The notes under the pieces are model-generated. The model saw only the letters and a list, made by a program, of their open reading frames with translations. It was not told where the DNA came from and made no database searches. Positions 25,888-33,702 of a stretch of 50,174 nt of DNA are shown one piece after another. Origin of the DNA: Nocardia sp. (GTDB lineage: Bacteria > Actinomycetota > Actinomycetes > Mycobacteriales > Mycobacteriaceae); contig NZ_JAODNK010000211.1 in assembly GCF_025465275.1 (NCBI RefSeq), positions 1-50,174 on the forward strand, read 5' to 3'. Position numbers and translations under genes: made by a program. Position 1 is the stretch's first letter. Each line of letters starts with the position of its first letter.

Positions 25888-26252
25888 CACTGCTTGTATT
25901 GCATTGTGCCGCATGGGTCATGCGGATCAACGACGAGATCATCGCGAGCGATGGCGTAGCGAACCGCGGCGAAAGAGGTCGTCGGCCGGGTTCCATATGT
26001 TCTGGTGGCCTGGACCGGTCGGCAGCTCCATGCGGTTTGCCGGGGCTGGTCGATGATCTGATCTCAGGTATCCCACCATGCAGCCTCCCGCCGCTCCACA
26101 CGGATCACATAATCTCGACGTGCGGTCCCCAGATGCCAGTTCCCATTGGTGGGAATCATCGAGAATGGAGTCGACTGTGGTCGATCATTTTCCGTGATGG
26201 GAGTCCGGAATAGCACGACCGCGAAACCGCACGGAGTGGAGTACGTGGTCAT
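25888..26252. other. intergenic region carrying copy C of the palindromic element
   Basis: A frame of 136 codons (25803-26213) begins inside the upstream gene and shows no domain or compositional support. The only recognised element is the palindrome at 26140-26155. Confidence 0.5.
26140..26155 (+). promoter_or_regulatory. palindromic element, copy C
   Basis: TTCCCA-TTGG-TGGGAA is a perfect inverted repeat followed by TCATCGAGAATGG, nearly the block found at copies D and E. It lies 98 bases before the glycine-zipper membrane protein that opens the ESX-substrate region. Confidence 0.65.
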
Positions 26253-26738
26253 ATGGGCTGGTTCAAAGATTTGGCTGTCGGAGTAGTTACAGTCGCTGGC
26301 ACAGTGGGTCTGAACTTGGCCTTTCCGGAGCTTCAGATCCCACTCAGACTTGCTGCTCCGCTGATCGGAGCTGCGGTCGGAGGGGTGACGACATTGATAC
26401 AAACCGGCAGTCCGGGTGAAGCTTTCAAGGCCGCGGCAATGGTTGGTGCTGGCGTATTCGGCGGCATGACGGTGGGGGGGATGATGGGTAGGGAGGCTAT
26501 CGGACAAGGTATATTCGGTGGAATCGGCGGTATGATTGCGGACCATTTCGCTCCCAGCTCCAGATCCGGTAGTTCCCCTACTGGCACTGCTCCAGGAAAG
26601 ACGCAAACGCCCCCGCCCATTCCGGCTTCCCTTCCAACTCGTCCTGCAGGTGTGCAGTACAGAAATGTCGATTCGACTTCGGTGATACCGCTCGATTCCA
26701 CCGGTAATCATCTCGGAACCGGGACGGTATCGGCGTGA
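26253..26738 (+). CDS. glycine-zipper membrane protein
   Basis: A 161-residue protein. Residues 5-30 and about 33-100 are hydrophobic and rich in evenly spaced glycines (GAGVFGGMTVGGMMGREAIGQGIFGGIGGM), a pattern of membrane-inserting glycine-zipper proteins. The C-terminus is polar with a TPPPIPASLPTRP stretch. A GGAG lies upstream of the ATG. The next gene begins inside its stop (GTGA), so the two are translationally coupled and probably act together. No family could be named. Confidence 0.65.
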   Translation: MGWFKDLAVGVVTVAGTVGLNLAFPELQIPLRLAAPLIGAAVGGVTTLIQTGSPGEAFKAAAMVGAGVFGGMTVGGMMGREAIGQGIFGGIGGMIADHFAPSSRSGSSPTGTAPGKTQTPPPIPASLPTRPAGVQYRNVDSTSVIPLDSTGNHLGTGTVSA

Positions 26739-28345
26739 CGATGCCTGTGCTTCTGGTACCCGACAAATACAACAAGGCTGCGTGGCCAAACTCCCTGTCT
26801 ATCTCCGGTCCCATGGAAGATTGGCTGGACCTCGATACGAAGGATGGCCTCAATGGGGGTATGCGGATCAATTGGGAGAGTTTTGGGAAGGGGGCCACGA
26901 CACCGCCGCCCTCAAGCGGATCTGTTCCCCAAGTCGATATGAGCCAGGTCAGGGGTACCGGCGGGGGATCGGCGCTATTCGCGAATTATCTGCCGGTTGC
27001 GGAGCAGCTACGGCAAGCATACGACTCGATGCAAACATCTGAAGTGAAATTGCAGGCCCTGGTCAAGGGGGCCGATGATCAAAGGATTGCTGGGCAGAAT
27101 CTGGTGGGGGACTTGATCCGAAACCTTGGTGTGCAAGCATCATACCCCCCTACCGGCGATGAGGGTGATGAGAACCATCACATAATGAACTATTTAGTAG
27201 CAGGATTGCATCAAGGGGCCAGTATCGTCGCTAACGCGACCGCTAATTTGAACTTGACGGGTGGTCAAGTGGCCGCTTCAACTACGGAACTCCAGGATAT
27301 CGAGACCAAGCTGGCCAACCTTACAAATGTGGTCAATCAATTGGTTGCCAGTGGCGGGAATACTACGCCGCCTGGTTCCAGTTGGCCTTGGGATTCTTCG
27401 AGTTCCTTGGCGCCGAGCGCTACTTCCGATACTGCGTCGAACAGCGACGCCGCCCAGATCCAGAAGGCGATCAGCGACCTTCAGACCTCGCTGGGCAACC
27501 AAACGAATGCCCAGAATCCAACGAATGCCCAGAATCCAGTAAATGCGGGAATTCAAAACCCGGCGGCCAATGCGGGCGGCCTCGATTCCTCGCTCGGTTC
27601 CATCATGCCGTCGCTCCTCAGCAATGCTTTGGATCGGTCGAACGCCGACCCGGGGTTGAACAGCCCGCACAATCAGGACACGCCGGCACCGTATTTCGAC
27701 CGTGGTCCGCAACCGGCGACTATGGTTCCGGCGGTCGCAGCACCACCTGGAACGAACGAACCGATGAAATCCGTGTCGGATTCGCAAACGCCAGCGTCTG
27801 CGACTCCTGCGCAAGGCCCGTCATCGACGCAGCCCGCCGGTGGCCCATCGGTCCCAACGCCGGGACCCGACGGACTCGTACCGTTCACCTTCCCGGATGG
27901 ACGGACAAAGCAGGTTTGGCCGGTGGTATGGCAGGCATTGCAGGCGGCGTTCTCGGGTGGCGCCGACATCACCGATGCGCAGAAGGCGTACGCGGCGACG
28001 TCAGCGAAGTGGACGGACAGTAAGCACGCCGGAGACTCGGTCGATCCGTCTCAACTGTTCACCGGCTGCGTGGCCATCTTCGATAACTACACGGCCATTG
28101 TTGTCCCCTGGCCGGACAACGGCGGCAGCCTGGATCTCGTCGTCGATGGAAAGCTACAACCATTTTCGCCCCAGATGTCCGGCAAAGCAGGCGATTTCGG
28201 GCAATTCGGCGGGTTTGTGCGTCCCCACGGGGTCAATCCGATGGATGACAAGAGTGCCACCGCTCTACCTGCCGACGCGCCCATCCCGGGCGATCAGGTC
28301 GGCGCAGCGGCGGGGCCTACCATGGCTCCGGTTCCGGCCAATTGA
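26735..28345 (+). CDS. proline-rich ESX-locus protein with a repeated C-terminal domain
   Basis: A 536-residue protein of unknown function. Residues about 80-215 are mostly helical and resemble the helical hairpins of secreted ESX proteins. A low-complexity centre follows, including a perfect 18-bp tandem duplication at 27503-27538 (residues TNAQNP twice), and a Pro-rich linker. The last 150 residues form a domain (QLFTGCVAIFDNYTAIVV, VVDGKLQPFSPQ, GDFGQFGGFVRP) that recurs in the large gene ending at 37701 and in the fragment at 30506-30673. It overlaps the upstream gene (GTGA). It is followed at once by a broken copy of an EspB/PE-like gene. Secretion by ESX is a guess from context. Confidence 0.65.
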   Translation: MTMPVLLVPDKYNKAAWPNSLSISGPMEDWLDLDTKDGLNGGMRINWESFGKGATTPPPSSGSVPQVDMSQVRGTGGGSALFANYLPVAEQLRQAYDSMQTSEVKLQALVKGADDQRIAGQNLVGDLIRNLGVQASYPPTGDEGDENHHIMNYLVAGLHQGASIVANATANLNLTGGQVAASTTELQDIETKLANLTNVVNQLVASGGNTTPPGSSWPWDSSSSLAPSATSDTASNSDAAQIQKAISDLQTSLGNQTNAQNPTNAQNPVNAGIQNPAANAGGLDSSLGSIMPSLLSNALDRSNADPGLNSPHNQDTPAPYFDRGPQPATMVPAVAAPPGTNEPMKSVSDSQTPASATPAQGPSSTQPAGGPSVPTPGPDGLVPFTFPDGRTKQVWPVVWQALQAAFSGGADITDAQKAYAATSAKWTDSKHAGDSVDPSQLFTGCVAIFDNYTAIVVPWPDNGGSLDLVVDGKLQPFSPQMSGKAGDFGQFGGFVRPHGVNPMDDKSATALPADAPIPGDQVGAAAGPTMAPVPAN

Positions 28346-28360
28346 TGAGGCGAGGAGACC

Positions 28361-28417
28361 GTGGTAGCGCTGAATGTCGATCCGCAGATGCTCGCTGACG
28401 TCGCGTGGGCTGGCTAA
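28361..28417 (+). pseudogene. 5' remnant of an EspB/PE-like gene
   Basis: From the GTG at 28361 the sequence encodes VVALNVDPQMLADVAWAG and then stops. The first nine codons match the start of the intact gene at 30678 (MVALNVDPQ) at DNA level too, and the spacing to the upstream gene is similar. The remainder of the gene is missing. This is a scar of cassette duplication and deletion. Confidence 0.75.
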
Positions 28418-28438
28418 CGACTTCAATTTGTGAAGTCG
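28418..28438. terminator. short hairpin after the remnant
   Basis: CGACTTCA-ATTTG-TGAAGTCG is a perfect inverted repeat with 8-bp arms and a 5-base loop, just after the stop of the broken frame. It could end transcription of the upstream pair or be an operator. Confidence 0.4.
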
Positions 28439-28559
28439 ACACGGCGCGATCGGCTTGAGGCCGCTGCCGGTGAAGCAGCCGTCCGTAGTGCAGGAGTGGC
28501 CCATCGCGTGAGTTCCGACAGAGTGAGGATGGTTCGCAGTCGAGCGTTCTGTGCGTACG

Positions 28560-28575
28560 TCTCCACCATTGGGAA
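28560..28575 (+). promoter_or_regulatory. palindromic element, copy E
   Basis: TCCA-CCAT-TGGGAA followed by GGATCGACAATGG. The left arm has one change from CCCA. From TGGGAA onward it matches copy D almost base for base, as expected from duplication of the unit it controls. Confidence 0.6.
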
Positions 28576-28621
28576 GGATCGACAATGGGGTGCAAGCCAG
28601 AGGTGGAAAGGACGCGGCGAT

Positions 28622-30451
28622 ATGTCTGAGGGGATAGATATTGACCCCGAGTCGCTGGAGTTGTTGGCCCGGCGACACGATAGTGTCGCAGCCGACATCG
28701 TTGAATGGGCGAAGCCGCCTCAAGAGTGGCTGGACAACTTTCCCTCCGCATACGGAACGGTCGCCAATGGGGTGTACAAGGCGCTCCAGGGTTATTACGC
28801 CGCTCGGACACATGCCGCTGATGCACTGCGCCAACAGCATCTGAACACCGCCTACGGGTTGCGTAAGGCTTCAGCGGCGTACCAGCAGACAGACCACGAC
28901 GGTGCGAGAGCTCTGAACAATATCGGCGATCGGTTCCAGATCCCGGATGCGAGGCCGGGCGGGCTGCCCTCTGGGTCGCCTCCACTGCACTCAGTCCCGG
29001 CGGCTTCCGCGCAGCATCCTGGAGGACCGGGTGGCGGTCCTGGAGGACCGGGCAGACCCAACGGCGGACCCGGCCCGGTCCCCATGCTCGAATCGCCTGG
29101 GTCACAAGCTAATTCACAAGACAACCCGGACAGCCCCCCGGTTCAGCCGCTGCACACCGTGGAGCATGGAACCACGCCCGGCGTAGGAATCGCGCCGCCC
29201 GCCGATGCCGGCGGGAGTGGCGGTGGCGGATCGTTCGCAGGCGGGCCTTCTGAGGACCGGCCGCCGCAGGCTCCACCGCCCGGGCATATAGCACCTGAGA
29301 ACGGTGCCGACGTGTCGAGTGCCGGGTCCGCGCCATTCGCCGCGGCTGTGGCCGCAGCGGCCGGGAAGGCCGCCCGTCCGGTTGATGTCGTCGGCGATGA
29401 CGTGAACGGTGATCTGATGCTGGCTCGAACGTTGCTCGGAGGTGTGCTGGCGGCAACGGAATCACTTGTCGGGATAGCGTGGGCTGTGTGTGTGCTGCGT
29501 GGTCCCGCCGGAGCGGGCCTCTTCATGACGTCGAACGAGGGTCGAGGGTGGTTGCCCGCCGGGTTGTTCCTGCCCCGTGAGATGTCGACACCGTGGCTGT
29601 GGGATGACTTGCTCGGTGTGCAGAAGACCGGCTCGCCATGGGAGGGTATCGCCGACCCAGCGCGCATACTCTCCGAGTTCGGAACGGCATGGGGCTCCAA
29701 GGCGAACGCGCGGATAACAGCGGTGGTGTCCTCCGGTCCGATCGACCCCGGTATGCGAGCCTCACTTCCCGACGTGGCGATGGAGGGGCTGGTGAACCCC
29801 TCGTCCGATCTCGATCTGCGGACGCAGATACCCGGAACCACCGACCGGCTCGGGCTGACTGGTTCGATCGATGCTCTAAAATCACTTGTGACAGTGGGCG
29901 ATTCGGCAATCCGATCGCATTGTTTGGACCTGGCGGCAGACGCGCACGCCCAAGTCGCACGTTCGGTGCCGGTCTCGGCCGCGGCGACCCGTGGGCGCGT
30001 ACTGCGTGACCGGATCGTCGCGACCCTGCGAGCAGGTGAACCGGTCACCGACGCGCTGTGGCGACAGCTACGAGATGCCGACGATCTTCTTGCCGCGGCA
30101 ATGATTTCGCTCCGTACCGACGTCGGTGGGGTCGGTCTCGGCGAGATTCACGCCGACGATGCTGCGGCGAGACTGCGTGGAGTGGTGTTCGACCGACGGT
30201 GTAACGAATTGGTCCTGGGATTGGCCGGCGAATCGAATCGGCAGAGTTTGCGCGATGCGGTCTATGCCCACGAACAGGTAGTAGCCCATCCCGCGTTCGT
30301 GGCCGCTCCGGTGTCTGTCTCGGCGCATGTGCCCGCGCCGGTTACCGGTGACGGCTCGGTCACGGTGTCGGCCGATTACGCGAGGCCGGTCGAGAGATTG
30401 CGGGAGAAGGCGGACTCACCCGACGCAGACACGGGATTCGAATCACGATGA
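28622..30451 (+). CDS. EspC-like ESX substrate with large C-terminal domain (copy 1)
   Basis: A 609-residue protein starting at the ATG at 28622 after GGAAAGGA. Residues 1-100 form an EspC-type helical hairpin with a WxxxF turn (EWLDNF) and the type VII export signal YxxxD at Tyr87-Asp91 (YQQTD). A Pro/Gly-rich linker follows (about 105-275). The rest (about 290-580) is a globular domain with GIAWAVCVLRG, SNEGRGWLPAGLFLP and TPWLWDDLLG, resembling mycobacterial DUF5632-type regions (from memory). It is a close paralogue of the gene at 33703, sharing promoter and downstream bases. Probably secreted by the ESX system encoded further right. Confidence 0.75.
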   Translation: MSEGIDIDPESLELLARRHDSVAADIVEWAKPPQEWLDNFPSAYGTVANGVYKALQGYYAARTHAADALRQQHLNTAYGLRKASAAYQQTDHDGARALNNIGDRFQIPDARPGGLPSGSPPLHSVPAASAQHPGGPGGGPGGPGRPNGGPGPVPMLESPGSQANSQDNPDSPPVQPLHTVEHGTTPGVGIAPPADAGGSGGGGSFAGGPSEDRPPQAPPPGHIAPENGADVSSAGSAPFAAAVAAAAGKAARPVDVVGDDVNGDLMLARTLLGGVLAATESLVGIAWAVCVLRGPAGAGLFMTSNEGRGWLPAGLFLPREMSTPWLWDDLLGVQKTGSPWEGIADPARILSEFGTAWGSKANARITAVVSSGPIDPGMRASLPDVAMEGLVNPSSDLDLRTQIPGTTDRLGLTGSIDALKSLVTVGDSAIRSHCLDLAADAHAQVARSVPVSAAATRGRVLRDRIVATLRAGEPVTDALWRQLRDADDLLAAAMISLRTDVGGVGLGEIHADDAAARLRGVVFDRRCNELVLGLAGESNRQSLRDAVYAHEQVVAHPAFVAAPVSVSAHVPAPVTGDGSVTVSADYARPVERLREKADSPDADTGFESR

Positions 30452-30505
30452 CAGAGTGAGGAATTCGATCACGCGAACAAGGTCAGAAAGGTGTAGGCGT
30501 CAGCG

Positions 30506-30673
30506 ATGAATTCGGACCGGCAGGACCCGGCGCCATCCGCACAGATTACGGCCGCCGTTGTCATCTGGCCCGGTAACGGGGGCACTATGGATGTTGTCGT
30601 CGATGGCAAGCTGCAACCATTCGCCCCCCAGATATCCGAGATGGCAGGCGATTTCGGCCGGTTGATGAGGTGA
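30506..30673 (+). pseudogene. internally deleted remnant of the repeated-domain gene
   Basis: A 55-codon frame beginning MNSDRQDP, like the start of the gene at 35572-37701 (MNSPDP), and continuing directly into DVVVDGKLQPFAPQISEMAGDFG, the C-terminal domain of the gene at 26735-28345 (VVDGKLQPFSPQMSGKAGDFG). It then joins the last bases of that gene at a short TTCSGGCC similarity. About 500 or more codons of the middle are missing. The bases after the upstream stop (GAGTGAGGAATTCGATCA) match those before the gene at 35572. It ends 4 bases before the EspB/PE-like gene. Confidence 0.7.
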
Positions 30674-30677
30674 GAGC

Positions 30678-32138
30678 ATGGTGGCGCTGAACGTTGACCC
30701 GCAGGCGGTCGTCGAAGTCGCGACTGGACTGGTCGGTTTGGCACGCAACACTGCGCGAGCGCTGCCGAGCGGGTGGGTTGTGCCTGCAGGCGCGGACCCG
30801 ATCTCGGCCGAAACCGTGCCCGATCTGAACGCCCAGACGGCCGCATTGTTCAACCAGTTTCACGGCATTATGGCGCTGACGCATCAGACCGCCTATAGAA
30901 CCGGTGCTTCGGCTGCTGCCTACAGTGCGGCAGATGAGATCGGTGCCCGGATGATCAATGGGAGCAGCGGCGATTCGGTCGTCAATCCTGTCGAGCCGCC
31001 CCAACAGCCGGTGTTGCTGCAGGCGCCGATATCGACCCTCCCCTCCGTTGGTGGGGCGGTCGATCCGCTGGTATTCGCTCGACAATTGCACACAGGCCCA
31101 GGACCCGGCCCTGCAAACGAGTTCGCCACGGCCGTCCGCGGTTTCCTCAGTGGTCCCCATAACACGGCCACCACGGGGATCGACAACGCGATAGCGGCTG
31201 TTCAGCAGTGGACACCGGTCGGCGGTGCCGTAGCTGACGAGCTGGGCGTATACCGGGGCCAGCTCGATGAGCTGGGAACGAACCTGACAGATTTGATCGG
31301 CAGGATCGAAACCTACAGCCAGGCCTTCGCCACTGCGAAGGCGAAACATCCGACACCGCAGGAGATTACCGCTACGCGCCAGGAACTGTCGGCGGCCATG
31401 CGTTCTAAGAATCAGTTTGCGATGCAGGATGCACTGGCGAAGTTCCGGGAGCAGCAAAGCCGCTCGTCAGAGACGATCGGCCAGTACACGGCGACGGTCA
31501 ACACGAAGAATTCTACGGCGCCTACTCAAAGCACCGGTGCCAGCAGCGGAAACAGTGCCAGCAGCGGAAACGATCTCAGCATGATGGAGCAGATGCTGCC
31601 CTCGCTGATAAGCGCAATGAGCAGCAGCGGGCTCGGGTCGCTCAACCAGAATTCGAATCAAACCGTTGGCAGTCCGAGTGACTACCTTCCCAGCGACTAC
31701 ATCGACCCGAACAGTCTTACGCCATTGGACTCCGGTGGTGGTGGGGGCACGCCACTTGCAGATCCCGGCGGTCTGCCGACGGCAGATTCCGCACAGTCGG
31801 TAGCCGTGGGCCCCATGCCGATGATTGCCGCCGCAGCGACTGCCAGCACCTCGTTGCCCAGTTCCTCAGTGATCGAGCCACTCTCGACATCGGCGGTAGC
31901 TGCGTCGGCCGGCCGCTCCGCCGCGGGTTCGCCCTATATGCCGTACATGCCGACGACGCCCGGCGCGGGTGCGTCGGGCGGTGGCAGTGACCGGGCCAGA
32001 GTTGTCGCCTGGCACCCCGACCGTCTGATGTATGTCGATGACACACCACATACCGAGGCAGTCATCGGAGAGAAGCCGACGATCACACCCCTCACAACAC
32101 CCGCTACGTCGGTGCCGCAAACGCCGGCCCAATCTTGA
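30678..32138 (+). CDS. EspB/PE-like ESX substrate
   Basis: A 486-residue protein. Residues 1-90 resemble a PE domain (VDPQAVVEVATGLVGLARN, VVPAGADPISAETV) and end with the export signal YxxxD at Tyr82-Asp86 (YSAAD). Residues about 140-275 form a second long helical section, so that the whole recalls EspB, where PE-like and PPE-like parts are fused. The remainder is Ser/Gly/Pro-rich, ending in a short conserved-looking RARVVAWHPDRLMYVDDTP stretch. A broken copy of its 5' end lies at 28361. EspL-like and EspH-like genes follow, as around EspB in ESX-1 loci. Secretion is predicted, not shown. Confidence 0.7.
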   Translation: MVALNVDPQAVVEVATGLVGLARNTARALPSGWVVPAGADPISAETVPDLNAQTAALFNQFHGIMALTHQTAYRTGASAAAYSAADEIGARMINGSSGDSVVNPVEPPQQPVLLQAPISTLPSVGGAVDPLVFARQLHTGPGPGPANEFATAVRGFLSGPHNTATTGIDNAIAAVQQWTPVGGAVADELGVYRGQLDELGTNLTDLIGRIETYSQAFATAKAKHPTPQEITATRQELSAAMRSKNQFAMQDALAKFREQQSRSSETIGQYTATVNTKNSTAPTQSTGASSGNSASSGNDLSMMEQMLPSLISAMSSSGLGSLNQNSNQTVGSPSDYLPSDYIDPNSLTPLDSGGGGGTPLADPGGLPTADSAQSVAVGPMPMIAAAATASTSLPSSSVIEPLSTSAVAASAGRSAAGSPYMPYMPTTPGAGASGGGSDRARVVAWHPDRLMYVDDTPHTEAVIGEKPTITPLTTPATSVPQTPAQS

Positions 32139-32146
32139 GGATCCGC

Positions 32147-32485
32147 ATGAGCGATATCCACCCCGATGTGCAGGCAGCCCTCGACGCTGCTCGTGAGCTC
32201 CGCAACAAGATCGCCGATCTTCGTGAGCGTATCGACGGCATAAGAGCCCGCCGACCCTCCCCCAGCGGGGCCGTTATCCCCGAGGTAGACGCGTTGGGTC
32301 GGCTTACTGACCTCTATTTGGCACCCGGTACGGCGGCACGGTTCGACAACATGAAATTGATGGCTGAAATCATGGCCGCTATACGGGAGAGTACCGAAAG
32401 CGCCGCAAGTCAATACCGCACATTCATGGATCAAGCATCGTTGGACTCAGTCACGCCATCAGCTGACGTTGAGCACGCACCATGA
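32147..32485 (+). CDS. EspL-like (YbaB/EbfC family) protein
   Basis: A 112-residue protein read from the ATG at 32147, after GAGGA. A coiled N-terminal helix (about 5-35) is followed by VIPEVDALGRLTDLYLAPGTAARF and a second long helix, the beta-rich centre and helices of YbaB/EbfC nucleoid proteins. EspL, a YbaB-like protein, accompanies ESX-1 substrates in mycobacteria and helps their stability. The gene overlaps the next by ATGA. DNA binding and a chaperone role are both possible. Confidence 0.7.
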   Translation: MSDIHPDVQAALDAARELRNKIADLRERIDGIRARRPSPSGAVIPEVDALGRLTDLYLAPGTAARFDNMKLMAEIMAAIRESTESAASQYRTFMDQASLDSVTPSADVEHAP

Positions 32486-33168
32486 ACGAAACCTTCGACG
32501 TAACAGTTGTCGACGTGGTGCAGTGGCTGCACGACGAGGGTTTGATCCGCTTGGCCGGCCTTGCCGGGCGGCAGTCGAATCCAGTCGCCGCGTATGCCGT
32601 GGATATCGCCACCGGCACCGTGACTGCGTACCAGGTCAGCGCATCCGGCACCTCATCGCATGCGCTGACTGTGGTCGCCGACGAACTGCCAGACCCGGAG
32701 GGAACTGCCGAACGCCTGGTGGTGGTCGGTGTCACTGTTGCTGAATCCGTTCTGGTCGTGGATCTCTCGATCGCGAACGTCATGGCGATCAATGGTGATC
32801 GGCCGGAATTCGCGGCTCGCGCCTGGGCGCTACAACTATTACTCAATCCGGAGGTCACCATCACCACCAATAGTGCGCAATTGGCAATTGCCGATGAGCC
32901 GCGCTTTCGGCACACATTCATTCCCGGTGGGGGCACAACCGTCACCGTCGACGACACGCGGCCACCGGTCGCCACTATCGCGTTCAACCCTGTCGATGAT
33001 CGACCGGATCGCCTCGATCTCGCTGCGGACGGTACAGGCGAGATGTATGTCGGCACACGCTTCTGGGCGCTACGCCGGGCATTGAGAGTAGACGACGACA
33101 CCTGGACGGCACTTGCAGCGGATATGGCGACCCCGCCCGATGCCGAGTACGCAGTGGAGGGCGACTGA
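32482..33168 (+). CDS. unknown ESX accessory protein
   Basis: A 228-residue soluble protein, acidic, with no signal peptide or membrane segment. It begins with a possible short helical domain (VTVVDVVQWLHDEGLIRLAGLAG) and is then mostly beta-strand-like. It sits between the EspL-like and EspH-like genes with 4-base and 1-base overlaps, so it is almost certainly made together with them and is probably a cytosolic helper or chaperone of substrates. The fold is not recognised; EspG-like chaperones could be tested as distant relatives. Confidence 0.6.
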   Translation: MNETFDVTVVDVVQWLHDEGLIRLAGLAGRQSNPVAAYAVDIATGTVTAYQVSASGTSSHALTVVADELPDPEGTAERLVVVGVTVAESVLVVDLSIANVMAINGDRPEFAARAWALQLLLNPEVTITTNSAQLAIADEPRFRHTFIPGGGTTVTVDDTRPPVATIAFNPVDDRPDRLDLAADGTGEMYVGTRFWALRRALRVDDDTWTALAADMATPPDAEYAVEGD

Positions 33169-33530
33169 TGACTGACAGGGAATCCCAGCTACCTGATGAG
33201 TTCGACCATCAGCAGCAAGTTGAGCCCGACTGGCGGCAGCTCACCTACGACGTGTTCAACCCGGATCACAGCGTGGGTGTCGCGTGCAACCGGGACGGTG
33301 AGGTAGTGGGCCTGCATATCACTGATGACGCCCGTGACAACGGTGACACCTGGCTGGCCGCCGAAATCGTCCGGCTCGCGCGCCTCGCGAACCTCAAGTC
33401 CCGGGTTGGGTTGCGAACCGAAATGGAGCAGAAGGGCAGCCACTCCTATACCGTCGACTCCTTCGACCTGCCCACCGACGCTTCCTACCGGGCTATCGAA
33501 GCCTCTGAATTCGGTTCGCCCGGCGCTTGA
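33168..33530 (+). CDS. EspH/EspD-like protein
   Basis: A 120-residue acidic protein. The core YDVFNPDHSVGVACNRDGEVVGLHITDDA and WLAAEIVRLARLANLKSR matches the layout of mycobacterial EspH and EspD (FTVTNPQGSVSVSTLMDGRIQHVEL, then LADEIFVIADLARQKA). EspH is a chaperone for EspE and EspF, and EspD stabilises EspA and EspC. Its ATG overlaps the upstream stop (TGATG). The EspC-like gene at 33703 follows after copy D of the palindromic element, so it could be a client. Confidence 0.6.
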   Translation: MTDRESQLPDEFDHQQQVEPDWRQLTYDVFNPDHSVGVACNRDGEVVGLHITDDARDNGDTWLAAEIVRLARLANLKSRVGLRTEMEQKGSHSYTVDSFDLPTDASYRAIEASEFGSPGA

Positions 33531-33645
33531 TGGACCCGGAACCGGAGTGGACCTTGGCCGCGCAGCCCGAGGTCGACTAGCCGGAATGACCACCTGACGA
33601 GCGAAACTCCGGTAGGGCGACGGCCAAATCGGTGTCTGCGATGAA

Positions 33646-33661
33646 TTCCCAATGCTGGGAA
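33646..33661 (+). promoter_or_regulatory. palindromic element, copy D
   Basis: TTCCCA-ATGC-TGGGAA is a perfect inverted repeat, followed by GGATCGACAATAG. The start of the EspC-like gene is 42 bases after it. TGGGAA is followed by CGTA after a further 16 bases, a spacing seen in ECF sigma promoters. Confidence 0.65.
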
Positions 33662-33702
33662 GGATCGACAATAGTCACGTAAGAGGTGGAAAGGACGCGG
33701 CG

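Noticed and set aside
25803..26213. 136-codon frame across the NlpC/P60 gene end and the following spacer
   Set aside because: It begins inside a clear gene in another frame, covers the palindromic element and shows no motif.
28430..28621. Upstream extension of the first EspC-like gene
   Set aside because: It covers the palindromic element and lacks similarity to the paralogue, whose start matches the ATG at 28622.
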